24,531 nt of DNA from a virus: positions 1 through 24,531 of IMG/VR virus record IMGVR_UViG_3300008261_000426; one strand, given 5' to 3'. The first letter of the stretch is position 1. The number at the start of each line of letters is the position of its first letter. This document shows, piece by piece, positions 4,582 through 11,064 of the stretch. The notes beneath the pieces are model-generated. The model was not told the DNA's origin and searched no databases. It worked only from the letters and a program-made list of their open reading frames with translations. The translations under genes and the position numbers were made by a program.

Positions 4582-5586
4582 TTACTTAACTAAAGTAACC
4601 TTTGCCTTTGGATTTTTTGCATTCCATTTCTTAATTAGTGCATTGTATGCCTTCTTAAGATCAGCAATTGATTTGTCGGAAGCTGCTTTAGCTGTTGCTG
4701 CTGCAGATGCAGCCGCTGCCTTTGTTGCTTCATGTGCAGCTTTTTCTGCTACTAGTTCAGCTTTTGCCGCAACTAATTGTGACTGTACAGAAGATAATTC
4801 TGTTGCAAGATCACGAATTGATACTGTCTTAACTGCAACACCAACTGGAGATGCTAGTCCTGAGACTGCTCCAGCAACAGTTGCTGTTGCAACAAGTGTT
4901 AAGCTTCCAGATGTTGGAACTGCTACATCAACAGACTTTGTTCCAAGAACTGCTGTTGAAGTTGTTGCTGTTTCCATTGTATATGCTGTAGTAACTGAAA
5001 GTGATGATGTAATAACCTGTAGGCTAATTGCAGCACCTGAAACTGCATTACCAAACACGTCATATCCAGCAAGTGTTACCTTCTGTGTTGTTCCAGAAGC
5101 TGCTGTGTCTGGAGTTGTTAATGTGATTGCATTAAGGGCTCCAGCACCACCTTGGAAATAGTATGTAGTTGATGTTCCGCCAACTGTAACTACTACAGAT
5201 CCAGGAGTTGTTGATGTTGTAAATACATAAAATGTAGCAGTAGCTCCACTACCTGTATTAACAGATGCTGTTGAAGATCCTGCTGATGCAGCAACTGGAG
5301 CTAACGCTGTTCCAATTGTTGTTAAAATCTTTCCATTTGTAGCAGATGCTGTTACAACTGTATTGTTAGCAAGCGTGTCTACTACAATTGACAATGCTTT
5401 AGATGCTAGAACATTGTTCTGATCTGGCACTGGAATTGTAACTGGAGCAACTGATGTTGTTCCACCTACGGCTGCAACTGAGTTAACTGTAAGTGTTGTT
5501 GCAGCATTTGCTGGCAACACAGAAACAGTTGTTGCAATTGCTAGCGCTGCAGCAGTAGCAATTGATAGTTTCTTAAATGACTTCAT
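4582..5586 (-). CDS. secreted Ala/Thr/Val-rich surface (S-layer-like) protein
   Basis: The 334-aa protein starts with a clear Sec signal peptide (MKSFKK, hydrophobic core, cleavage after PANA near residue 28). Residues 30-250 are Thr/Ser/Val/Ala-rich and beta-like; a segment near 160-185 (TPDTAASGTTQKVTLAGYD, then VFGNAVSGA) resembles bacterial Ig-like (Big) domains. Residues 255-310 form an Ala/Glu/Lys coiled coil, followed by a basic tail (KKWNAKNPKAKVTLVK). There is no LPXTG motif and no C-terminal membrane helix. AGAGGAG lies upstream and a strong hairpin follows, which suggests high expression. It could be a host-derived surface protein exported from infected cells, or a virion decoration. 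The role is inferred. Confidence 0.65.
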   Translation of the reverse strand: MKSFKKLSIATAAALAIATTVSVLPANAATTLTVNSVAAVGGTTSVAPVTIPVPDQNNVLASKALSIVVDTLANNTVVTASATNGKILTTIGTALAPVAASAGSSTASVNTGSGATATFYVFTTSTTPGSVVVTVGGTSTTYYFQGGAGALNAITLTTPDTAASGTTQKVTLAGYDVFGNAVSGAAISLQVITSSLSVTTAYTMETATTSTAVLGTKSVDVAVPTSGSLTLVATATVAGAVSGLASPVGVAVKTVSIRDLATELSSVQSQLVAAKAELVAEKAAHEATKAAAASAAATAKAASDKSIADLKKAYNALIKKWNAKNPKAKVTLVK

Positions 5587-5635
5587 TTATTTATTTCTCC
5601 TCTTTTTAATCTGCCTCTATATTGAGCACAGAAAT

Positions 5636-5836
5636 TTAATCTAACTCTAGGACTCTAACATGGAAACTACATGGGTCTCCACCTTCATCCCATTCTTGCA
5701 TTTCTTCTTCTGACATTGGTGGAGCATCGTGTGTATTACAAAATACGTCTGAAACCCAACCTCTGTCGTAACCGTTCTTGAGCCATATTTCAAACTCTAC
5801 GTGGTTAATGTATCCTTCGTCTGGATCTAAATCCAT
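5636..5836 (-). CDS. small acidic hypothetical protein, 66 aa
   Basis: A strongly acidic, probably globular protein with Trp and Cys residues (IWLKNGYDRGW, VFCNTHDAPPMSEEE, DPCSFHVRVLELD). Proteins with this outline are frequent in actinophage accessory regions. The first ten bases overlap the 3' end of the thioredoxin gene, so the two are probably translated together. The two Cys could make it a redox partner of that thioredoxin, but this is a guess from position only. Confidence 0.6.
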   Translation of the reverse strand: MDLDPDEGYINHVEFEIWLKNGYDRGWVSDVFCNTHDAPPMSEEEMQEWDEGGDPCSFHVRVLELD

Positions 5837-6129
5837 TCTGAAAGCTCCTCTAGCAACTTATGTTTTGGCATAGCACCAATAATAGTTTTTACTGGAAGGC
5901 CATCCTTAAATAATACCATAGTTGGTATGGAAGATACAGAGAATTCTGAAGATTTTTTTAGATTCTCATCAACATTTAACTTACCAACCAGTAGATTTGT
6001 CTCATTTGAGATCTCATCTAGTATTGGAGAAAGTTTTTTACATGGACCGCACCAGTCTGCCCAAAAATCTATCAGAATTAATGAATTATTGCTTACAGCA
6101 TCGTCAAATATGTCGTCTGTAATAATCAA
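5827..6129 (-). CDS. thioredoxin
   Basis: The 100-aa protein has the full thioredoxin fold signature: the IDFWADWCGPCKKLSPIL active site (CGPC at residues 27-30), the VDEN strand, the cis-proline loop SIPTMVLFKDG and the GAMPKHKLLEEL helix. It lacks a signal peptide and so acts in the cytoplasm as a dithiol reductant. Phage thioredoxins can support ribonucleotide reductase or other redox proteins. The start codon appears to be TTG at 6129 with AAAGGAT upstream. It sits between a secreted subtilase module and a secreted surface protein gene. Confidence 0.9.
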   Translation of the reverse strand: MIITDDIFDDAVSNNSLILIDFWADWCGPCKKLSPILDEISNETNLLVGKLNVDENLKKSSEFSVSSIPTMVLFKDGLPVKTIIGAMPKHKLLEELSEWI

Positions 6130-6130
6130 T

Positions 6131-6337
6131 TTATTTATCCTTTAGTTCTTCTGCTGCTTCATTGAACTTATTCATGAAAGACTGAATTACAAAGAATGTT
6201 GTCTCGTGTGCATTAAGTCCTAATGCCTTAGAATATTCTTCTGTTCTATCTTCAATTGCAATTGCGTTATACCATTTTTGATACAACTCTGTTGCAACGT
6301 CTTCAATGATTCCTTCTAGGACTGTCATGTTAGCCAT
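6131..6337 (-). CDS. small helical protein, 68 aa
   Basis: It is predicted to be almost fully alpha-helical and acidic, without Cys or a membrane segment. Its first eight bases overlap the end of the subtilase gene (ATGGCTAA), and thioredoxin starts directly after its stop, so it is in the same transcript. Its size and helicity would fit a small binding partner or an inhibitor/chaperone of the subtilase. That is only suggested by position. Confidence 0.55.
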   Translation of the reverse strand: MANMTVLEGIIEDVATELYQKWYNAIAIEDRTEEYSKALGLNAHETTFFVIQSFMNKFNEAAEELKDK

Positions 6338-7262
6338 TTAGTGCTGCCGTAACATTCATAAGTTTTCCAGTCAATCCTGTTGGATTTGCAATTACAGTTG
6401 ATGTTTTAGACATTAAGTTATAAATATCTGAATAAGATAGGTTAGGCTTATTCTTTTTAATTTCTAGCCATTTAGCAGCAGCAATTTGAACTGATACTGA
6501 ACTTCCTACTGCAGATTTAATTTCGTTTCCTGGAATTGTGGCATCCCATTGACCTAGAGCATAGAAATCTGTCTTTAACACATCAACGTTTGCCCAAATT
6601 GGAATCTCATCATAATCTGTTGCTGCTCCAATTGAAACTGAGTCATCTATACATGCAGGCCAATCAATTCGCTTATAGTCTCTACCGTTTCCTGCTGGTA
6701 AAAATGTAGGGATTCCTACAGAAATTAATCGTTTAATCTGATTTTGTGTTGATACTGTTTTAGGGCAGTAATCTTTTCCTGGAAATAGATTGTGGTTTCC
6801 CTGAGACATTGTAACTGCTTGAACATTATATTTATCTTTATTATTAAATGCCCAGTTTAATGCATTAACTATAGGCAATTCTGTTATGATTTGTCGGCTT
6901 CCAGTTGCAGTATTTCCAACAATTCTAATAAAAACAACATTGATATCTGAATTATTACCAAGTAGGATCGAAGTCATTTGTGTTCCATGATCGAATCCGT
7001 TTTTATTAATAAACTTTGATGGGATTACAGATGCTCCAGGGCCTTCCATAAAGTTTTTGCCATTTGGACATGTGTTCCAGTCAAGAATGCAAACTTCTTG
7101 TGCAATTCTTCCAGAGAACATTGGGATAGATGTATCTAAGCCAGTGTCAATTACTACAACTGTTGGCTTTGAAACATTAACCTCAGTTTTAAGTGCAGCA
7201 TTAGCTGTTGTTGGTATGATTAGGATTGCAGCAATAAAAGCTGCTGATATTTTTTTATTCAT
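6330..7262 (-). CDS. secreted subtilisin-like serine protease (S8 family)
   Basis: The 310-aa protein has an N-terminal signal peptide (cleavage after TANA near residue 22) and the subtilase triad in order: Asp39 in VVVIDTGLD, His92 in GFDHGTQMTSIL, oxyanion Asn192 in LPAGNGRD, and Ser255 in the AVGSSVSVQIAAA block that replaces the usual GTSMAxP. Four Cys (58, 65, 166, 204) could form disulfides outside the cell. There is no evident long pro-domain, so it may be active on export. The ATG directly follows a promoter without a leader. It could cleave host surface proteins or mature the neighbouring secreted protein. An envelope role at lysis or adsorption is inference. Confidence 0.85.
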   Translation of the reverse strand: MNKKISAAFIAAILIIPTTANAALKTEVNVSKPTVVVIDTGLDTSIPMFSGRIAQEVCILDWNTCPNGKNFMEGPGASVIPSKFINKNGFDHGTQMTSILLGNNSDINVVFIRIVGNTATGSRQIITELPIVNALNWAFNNKDKYNVQAVTMSQGNHNLFPGKDYCPKTVSTQNQIKRLISVGIPTFLPAGNGRDYKRIDWPACIDDSVSIGAATDYDEIPIWANVDVLKTDFYALGQWDATIPGNEIKSAVGSSVSVQIAAAKWLEIKKNKPNLSYSDIYNLMSKTSTVIANPTGLTGKLMNVTAALNG

Positions 7263-7268
7263 ACTGCT

Positions 7269-7296
7269 ATTCTACTAAATATTTACAGGTTGTCAA
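7269..7296 (-). promoter_or_regulatory. promoter giving a leaderless subtilase mRNA
   Basis: Perfect TTGACA (7296-7291), a 16-bp spacer and TAGAAT (7274-7269), then six bases to ATG 7262-7260. +1 falls on the start codon. The region lies just after the stop of the 49-aa gene. Confidence 0.8.
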
Positions 7297-7299
7297 TAG

Positions 7300-7449
7300 C
7301 TATTTTTGATACCATTTATCGGCATCTAGGTTAGGCTTAATTCCGTTTGCTTCCATTATGTCACGGACATAAATTTCCATTAGCCCAAGTGTTGCTTCAA
7401 TTTCAAATAATCTTTGTTCTATTTCTTTAATTCTTTTAGAATTAATCAT
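7300..7449 (-). CDS. small coiled-coil-like protein, 49 aa
   Basis: The start is taken at ATG 7447-7449, which forms an ATGA overlap with the stop of the zinc-ribbon gene; the longer frame upstream would overlap that gene by 60 bases. Residues 4-35 form a charged amphipathic helix (KRIKEIEQRLFEIEATLGL) suited to oligomerisation. No family is recognised. Confidence 0.6.
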   Translation of the reverse strand: MINSKRIKEIEQRLFEIEATLGLMEIYVRDIMEANGIKPNLDADKWYQK

Positions 7450-7778
7450 TCCATATTCTCTCTGTCTAGTGGTGTAGGTGCTGTCGCCCAACTGCCGCAT
7501 TGAGCGCATTCCATTTCAAGAAGGTAGTTAGATATTTCGTAGTCTTCAAAAGATACTACAAGATTCCAAACTCTGGATCCACAAACACACTCGTGGGTTG
7601 GAGTTCCTCTTAAATCTAATGCATTCTCTTCTAAGTGCTGCAATTCTTCTAATAATTCTTTTTCTTCTTCTTTATCAATATAGTAGAATCCAAGCTTATA
7701 CTTATCCAAAACAGTTCTAACGACACCTATGCCTAGCAACGTTGCTGTGATAAAAGAAAATACTTTGAATAGTTTCAT
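7446..7778 (-). CDS. membrane-anchored zinc-ribbon protein, 110 aa
   Basis: An N-terminal hydrophobic segment (about residues 7-24) is followed by an acidic helix (DKEEEKELLEELQHLEE) and a zinc-ribbon-like domain with Cys pairs CVCG near 64 and CAQCG near 92. The segment between them (SRVWNLVVSFEDYEI) and the end ATAPTPLD are conserved in proteins of many actinophages as I know them, but with no assigned function. It heads its own leaderless transcript with the 49-aa gene coupled behind it. Confidence 0.7.
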   Translation of the reverse strand: MKLFKVFSFITATLLGIGVVRTVLDKYKLGFYYIDKEEEKELLEELQHLEENALDLRGTPTHECVCGSRVWNLVVSFEDYEISNYLLEMECAQCGSWATAPTPLDRENME

Positions 7779-7784
7779 ATACCA

Positions 7785-7813
7785 ATTATACTCTAAACTT
7801 GAATATATGTAAA
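7785..7813 (-). promoter_or_regulatory. promoter giving a leaderless mRNA for the zinc-ribbon gene
   Basis: TTTACA (7813-7808), a 17-bp spacer and a perfect TATAAT (7790-7785), then exactly six bases to ATG 7778-7776. The promoter overlaps the last codons of the proteasome-like gene. Confidence 0.75.
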
Positions 7814-8350
7814 TGGTGGGGCTACGCTCATTGAAAACTCTGTTGCAGCCTCTAAAGCCATCTTCATGCGTATTTTAGGATTTTTTAGATTTTTGGTTGC
7901 GTGTAAAGCTCCTAGTGCAAACATGCCACCGCTTCCTTCTGCCATATAATTAACTACATTTTCTCCAACATGAAAGTCATCGTCAATGGTAAATATTCTT
8001 CCACATACGCCTACAATAAAAATTCCACCCTCATCCTCTTGACCAGGATTAGACACGCTTCCAAAACCTTGCCCTCTGAATGCATCTTTAACTGAGTCTA
8101 TAAATTTAGTTCTCATAAATTTATCTAATCCAGCATTTGTTTTTGTTGGTGTGTAGACTGGTGGCTTCCATGCATACTGAAGAATTTGTCCCATTCTAAA
8201 ACTATCTGTAAAAGCAATGCCGTATTGACCAACTTTAAATACCTTTGGCTCTTTACGTGAAATTATCCATCCGCTTTTTTCATCAGATGCAGCATGATCG
8301 GAACCCATGTATACGGTCCCATTTTGAGCTATTGCAACTATACAGGTCAT
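7793..8350 (-). CDS. proteasome/HslV-like Ntn-hydrolase
   Basis: The 185-aa protein begins MTCIVAIAQNGTVYMGSDHAA. Thr2, exposed after Met removal, corresponds to the N-terminal nucleophile of proteasome beta subunits and HslV; Asp18 (GSDHA) and a Lys in ISRKEPKVFKV (Lys33 or Lys36) fit the remaining catalytic positions. Glycine-rich strands (GGIFIVGVCGRIFTID, AEGSGGMFALGAL) match the beta-sandwich core. Proteins starting MTCIV with GFTxSFRMGQ-like blocks occur in many phages. Known proteasome beta subunits work in rings with an ATPase; none is seen here. It may process phage or host proteins, or have lost protease activity. A leaderless promoter precedes it. Confidence 0.75.
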   Translation of the reverse strand: MTCIVAIAQNGTVYMGSDHAASDEKSGWIISRKEPKVFKVGQYGIAFTDSFRMGQILQYAWKPPVYTPTKTNAGLDKFMRTKFIDSVKDAFRGQGFGSVSNPGQEDEGGIFIVGVCGRIFTIDDDFHVGENVVNYMAEGSGGMFALGALHATKNLKNPKIRMKMALEAATEFSMSVAPPFTYIQV

Positions 8351-8356
8351 AATCCT

Positions 8357-8385
8357 AGTATACTAAATATAAATTCGAAGGTCTA
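8357..8385 (-). promoter_or_regulatory. promoter giving a leaderless mRNA for the proteasome-like gene
   Basis: TAGACC (8385-8380, four of six matches), a 17-bp spacer and TATACT (8362-8357), then six bases to ATG 8350-8348. The -35 overlaps the stop of the upstream gene. Confidence 0.6.
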
Positions 8386-8685
8386 TTCTTCGTGGGCAAT
8401 ATGAATTAAAGATAACTTAATAAGTGTTTCTTCTAGTTCTGAGCGTACACTTATTAATTCCTGAATAGCAGAATAATACTTATCTTTCCATTCGTTTAGA
8501 TCTTTTTCCAGCCTATACAGTTTAATCTCAAGATCTTTTAATTCTATTTTAAGGTTATCCTGCTCACGCTCTGCCTGCCTTATTTTATCTTTTTTCTTTT
8601 CTTGAATAGATGTAAATAAAGTTACTGAGAATCCGCTAAAAAATGCAGATAACAGCGTAAGTATAATTACGGATAAATTAGTCAT
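8383..8685 (-). CDS. membrane-anchored coiled-coil protein, 100 aa
   Basis: One N-terminal membrane helix (about residues 4-24) is followed by a basic patch (QEKKKDKIRQ) and a long heptad-like coiled coil up to residue 90. The layout resembles spanin-like or secretin-tether-like phage proteins, or the small membrane coiled coils common in actinophages; without homology no role is claimed. A TATAAT lies nine bases before the ATG, so its own near-leaderless promoter is possible. Confidence 0.6.
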   Translation of the reverse strand: MTNLSVIILTLLSAFFSGFSVTLFTSIQEKKKDKIRQAEREQDNLKIELKDLEIKLYRLEKDLNEWKDKYYSAIQELISVRSELEETLIKLSLIHIAHEE

Positions 8686-8694
8686 TATTAACTA

Positions 8695-8700
8695 ATTATA
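8695..8700 (-). promoter_or_regulatory. possible -10 element upstream of 8383..8685
   Basis: TATAAT on the minus strand with nine bases to the ATG and no good -35 at 16-18 bp. The resulting leader would be only two or three bases. The surrounding DNA is AT-rich, so a chance match is possible. Confidence 0.35.
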
Positions 8701-8712
8701 TCGTATAATTAA

Positions 8713-8949
8713 TTAAATTAGGAGCTCAGAAGCAGATATGTCATTTCCAGAATATCTCTTCTTTAATACAAATTCTCTTACTGCCTCAGACCCATTTTGT
8801 CTGCCAGCCAATATTACTACCCATCTAGGCTCAAACTTAGAAGTAATGCATGTCTCACACATTAATAGGCTAATTGGTAGCAAACTTGATCGCTTTACGC
8901 TCAATTGATTTTTTGTCTTATTGCAGCAATAGCACAAGATCTTTTCCAT
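8713..8949 (-). CDS. zinc-ribbon protein with CYCC/CETC pairs, 78 aa
   Basis: N-terminal CYCC (residues 6-9) and CETC (near 31-34) form a four-Cys zinc site around a Leu-rich segment (SSLLPISLLM). The rest, WVVILAGRQNGSEAVREFVLKK, is a globular alpha/beta part that is recurrent in actinophage genomes to my knowledge, with no known function. It starts in a TAATG overlap with the 65-aa gene upstream. It could bind DNA or RNA. Confidence 0.7.
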   Translation of the reverse strand: MEKILCYCCNKTKNQLSVKRSSLLPISLLMCETCITSKFEPRWVVILAGRQNGSEAVREFVLKKRYSGNDISASELLI

Positions 8950-9146
8950 TATTTATCTTCCTCAATATGCTCAAATACAATTTCGTCTACAATAACGAAA
9001 TCTTCATTATTTAATAGCTCTTCTACTTCTTTTTCTTCCTGCTTATATTTTACCACAGATCCGTAGACTCCGAGTTTCTCTACTGTACCGTATATTTTCA
9101 AGTCATGAATATATACAATAGCTATTCTGTCATAGTATTCTTTCAC
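8949..9146 (-). CDS. small acidic protein, 65 aa, GTG start
   Basis: The start codon is GTG (9144-9146), inside the end of the 101-aa gene. The product is beta-rich at first (IAIVYIHDLKIYGTVEKLGVYGSVV), like a small barrel, and ends acidic (EHIEEDK). No motif is recognised. The overlap at both ends places it firmly in the operon that runs from WhiB to the 78-aa zinc ribbon. Confidence 0.6.
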   Translation of the reverse strand: MKEYYDRIAIVYIHDLKIYGTVEKLGVYGSVVKYKQEEKEVEELLNNEDFVIVDEIVFEHIEEDK

Positions 9147-9435
9147 TTGGTTGACCTTCCAGTTCGCATCTTACACCATATGATTCAATTAATTTCTTTA
9201 CTTTATTGACGTAATCTATAACCATTTCTTTTTTTACACCATCGTATTGGATAAAGTTATCCTCATATAATCTAATTGCAAGAAATTCTGGATACTGTAC
9301 TATATCAACCATTAGATCGTATACAGGCTTTTTTAGCTCTCTTATTTTTAATGCCATATCTTTTGTATAAAAAACTGGTTTGTTTGGTTCCCCAGTCCAT
9401 TCATTTACACCATATTTAAAATGATTATTTTCCAT
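9130..9435 (-). CDS. hypothetical protein, 101 aa
   Basis: The start is set at ATG 9433-9435, giving an 11-base overlap with WhiB; AAAGGA lies upstream. A longer frame to 9489 would overlap the WhiB gene by 65 bases. The protein opens with an aromatic, Asn-rich segment (HFKYGVNEWTGEPNKP), then alternates strands and helices with a Lys-rich helix near the end. It resembles uncharacterised actinophage proteins in general shape; no catalytic motif is visible. Confidence 0.6.
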   Translation of the reverse strand: MENNHFKYGVNEWTGEPNKPVFYTKDMALKIRELKKPVYDLMVDIVQYPEFLAIRLYEDNFIQYDGVKKEMVIDYVNKVKKLIESYGVRCELEGQPSERIL

Positions 9436-9736
9436 TTTGTTTTTTAATCCTTTTCCATACTTCTGGTGTTTTATGTATGTTTTTACCATTGTCTGGTGAT
9501 CCAGAACTTAAATAAACTCCGCCCCAAACTCCATACTCATCATTTTCTACGCCTACTTCATAACACATTTTAGATACTGGGCAGCTCATGCATGCCTCAT
9601 CAATATTTTTTGCGATATTAATATCTGTTTCATATTTGTCAAAAAATAGATTGGTGTCCATACCTCTACATATTGCTAAGTCATACCAATCAAACTCATC
9701 TTTATCTATTCCAAGATCACTTAAAATGCTTGACAT
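9425..9736 (-). CDS. WhiB-type [4Fe-4S] transcription factor
   Basis: The 103-aa protein has the WhiB signature: Cys23 in AICRG, then Cys49, Cys52 and Cys58 in ACMSCPVSKMC (C-x25-C-x2-C-x5-C) and the GVWGG turn (69-73) that contacts sigma factor region 4, followed by a basic C-terminus for DNA. WhiB-like proteins bind the primary sigma factor of Actinobacteria and redirect transcription in response to redox state. This is the best single marker for the host phylum. Phage copies can interfere with host Wbl proteins. It overlaps both neighbours and is transcribed with the tRNAs upstream. Confidence 0.9.
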   Translation of the reverse strand: MSSILSDLGIDKDEFDWYDLAICRGMDTNLFFDKYETDINIAKNIDEACMSCPVSKMCYEVGVENDEYGVWGGVYLSSGSPDNGKNIHKTPEVWKRIKKQNGK

Positions 9737-9950
9737 ATTTTATCGGCAACTTCCAGATTCCTTTATCGTCTACAGAAATTGTTTCTGCAGTACCCCATTG
9801 ATCTTTTCTAAACAAGCCCTTAATGCTTGTGTAGCCGCCGATATCTTTTTTCCAAATAACTAAATCATAGTTATTCCAGAAAGGTTCTTCATTTTTAGAT
9901 TTAAACTTTTCTATAAAAACTTCTACACCTTTTAATGTTAGATTAAGCAT
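9717..9950 (-). CDS. small hypothetical protein, 77 aa
   Basis: It has an AGGA six bases before the ATG at 9948-9950, and its end overlaps the WhiB start by 20 bases. The sequence is Trp- and Lys-rich with a mixed alpha/beta pattern (FWNNYDLVIWKKDIGG, WGTAETISVDDKGIWKLP). It follows tRNA-Leu by 16 bases and is probably in the same transcript as the tRNAs and WhiB. The function is unknown. Confidence 0.6.
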   Translation of the reverse strand: MLNLTLKGVEVFIEKFKSKNEEPFWNNYDLVIWKKDIGGYTSIKGLFRKDQWGTAETISVDDKGIWKLPIKYVKHFK

Positions 9951-9966
9951 TTCATTTCCTATCTAG

Positions 9967-10048
9967 TACCCGAAGTCGGACTTGAACCGACATGCTGTGA
10001 AGCAACAAATTTTAAGTCTGTCGTGTATACCTATTCCACCATTCGGGC
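9967..10048 (-). tRNA. tRNA-Leu (anticodon TAA)
   Basis: The 82-nt cloverleaf has acceptor GCCCGAA/TTCGGGT (a G-U first pair), anticodon arm ACAGA-CTTAAAA-TTTGT with TAA, a long variable arm (TGC...GCA) that marks a class II tRNA, and T arm GTCGG-TTCAAGT-CCGAC. CCA is not encoded. It reads UUA, a frequent codon in this AT-rich genome. It follows tRNA-Asn in the same transcript. Confidence 0.9.
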
Positions 10049-10053
10049 ATACG

Positions 10054-10125
10054 CTGGGAATACTGGATTCGAACCAATGACCTAGAAGTTAACAGCTTCC
10101 CGCTCTGCCGCTGAGCTAATCCCCA
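10054..10125 (-). tRNA. tRNA-Asn (anticodon GTT)
   Basis: The 72-nt cloverleaf has acceptor TGGGGAT/ATTCCCA with one G-U, D arm GCTC-AGCGGCA-GAGC, anticodon arm GGAAG-CTGTTAA-CTTCT with GTT, and T arm ATTGG-TTCGAAT-CCAGT. CCA is not encoded. It starts about 20 bases after the predicted transcription start of the promoter at 10152..10181. Confidence 0.9.
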
Positions 10126-10130
10126 ATATG

Positions 10131-10172
10131 CAAAACCGCAGCATATGTATAATTATACATGTTTTGCTGCGG
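10131..10172 (-). terminator. intrinsic terminator after the structural-type gene
   Basis: Arms CCGCAGCA and TGCTGCGG (10136-10143 and 10165-10172) pair perfectly, with a nested 16-bp AT palindrome (10145-10160) in the loop, and TTTT follows on the minus strand (10135-10132). It separates the 10189..11064 gene from the tRNA/WhiB transcript. Confidence 0.75.
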
Positions 10173-10181
10173 CTCTGTCAA
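10152..10181 (-). promoter_or_regulatory. promoter of the tRNA-WhiB transcript, nested in the terminator
   Basis: Perfect TTGACA (10181-10176), an 18-bp spacer and a perfect TATAAT (10157-10152). The -10 lies in the loop palindrome of the terminator hairpin and the spacer holds its left arm. Transcripts starting near 10145 contain only the right arm and so escape termination. Confidence 0.75.
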
Positions 10182-10188
10182 TAGATAT

Positions 10189-11064
10189 TTAAAATGTTCT
10201 TTTATTAAAAGAATTTGGGTCAAACATATTGCCCCACTTTGATTTTTTAACTTGATCTGCTTCTGATAAATCTTCTGCCTTTTCAACAGGAACACAATTT
10301 GGAACCATTCTACCGTCTTTTTCTTTCATTCCTCTTTGAGTATATCCTGTCCAGCATGCTTTTTGCATATTGTCCCATTTATCTTCTTCTTCGTTGTCTG
10401 ACTCATAATCTGATTCGTCTGCAGATTTTGATACTGGCCAATTAACATCATTTTTTTCTGGATCACCAATAGGCATAGGGTTAGCTGGAGTTACTTCCAT
10501 TTCTGGAGATTCTGTTTCTGACTCTTCTTCATCTTCTTCTGGAACTTCAATCATAGACTCAATTGCTTCCATTAAATGTTCTACTACCATGCCTAGTTGC
10601 TCTTTTGTAATTTCAGATCTAATGGCTTTTGATACATCCTCATCATCTGCAATTTCAACTACTGTTTCTGCTGGATTAACAACATCATCTAGCATGTCCT
10701 TAATCTCTTCTACTAATTCATTTGAATCCATTGATTTTTTCATATTCTTTTCCCGTTCTACAATTTTGCGTGACCAAGAAAAACCTGCGTCTCCGCCCCA
10801 TGCTAACCACATAATTTTTCCGTTAGATGGATTTTCTGTGTTGTCCCAGTCTTTTCCTTTTTTATCTACTTCATGACGTGAAAAGTATGAATACATTCTT
10901 TTAACAGTAGAAAGACTAAGAGTTTCTCCTCTTGCAAGTTGTCCTGCACGTGTCCAACCAACTGCTGTACCTGCTCCTTTAGCCTTGCCTTGCTCTTTTA
11001 ACTTAATAGCACGACGTGCTGCAGATTGCATTCCAGATGTTGGTTTGTATCCTTCTTTAGCCAT
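10189..11064 (-). CDS. phage structural-module protein of unknown function, 291 aa
   Basis: Residues 8-105 form a conserved-looking basic module (SGMQSAARRAIKLKEQGK, GETLSLSTVKRMYSYFSRHEVD, IMWLAWGGDAGFSW) that I have seen in many phage proteins near capsid or packaging genes. The middle (about 110-230) is very acidic and low in complexity, with a run of Glu/Asp near 178-190. A second small module near 240-262 (CWTGYTQRGMK, MVPNCVPVE) also recurs in phage proteins. The acidic middle might be a scaffold or linker. GGTCAAGGAGAAAT precedes the start. No biochemical role is known to me. Confidence 0.6.
   Translation of the reverse strand: MAKEGYKPTSGMQSAARRAIKLKEQGKAKGAGTAVGWTRAGQLARGETLSLSTVKRMYSYFSRHEVDKKGKDWDNTENPSNGKIMWLAWGGDAGFSWSRKIVEREKNMKKSMDSNELVEEIKDMLDDVVNPAETVVEIADDEDVSKAIRSEITKEQLGMVVEHLMEAIESMIEVPEEDEEESETESPEMEVTPANPMPIGDPEKNDVNWPVSKSADESDYESDNEEEDKWDNMQKACWTGYTQRGMKEKDGRMVPNCVPVEKAEDLSEADQVKKSKWGNMFDPNSFNKRTF

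Noticed and set aside
4643-5161. Plus-strand Ala-rich frame of 172 codons
   Set aside because: It is the antisense shadow of the Ala/Thr-rich secreted protein, which has signal peptide, ribosome site and terminator.
9436-9489. Upstream start for the 101-aa gene at 9489
   Set aside because: It would add 18 residues overlapping the WhiB C-terminus in another frame; the ATG at 9435 has AAAGGA upstream and a typical 11-base overlap.
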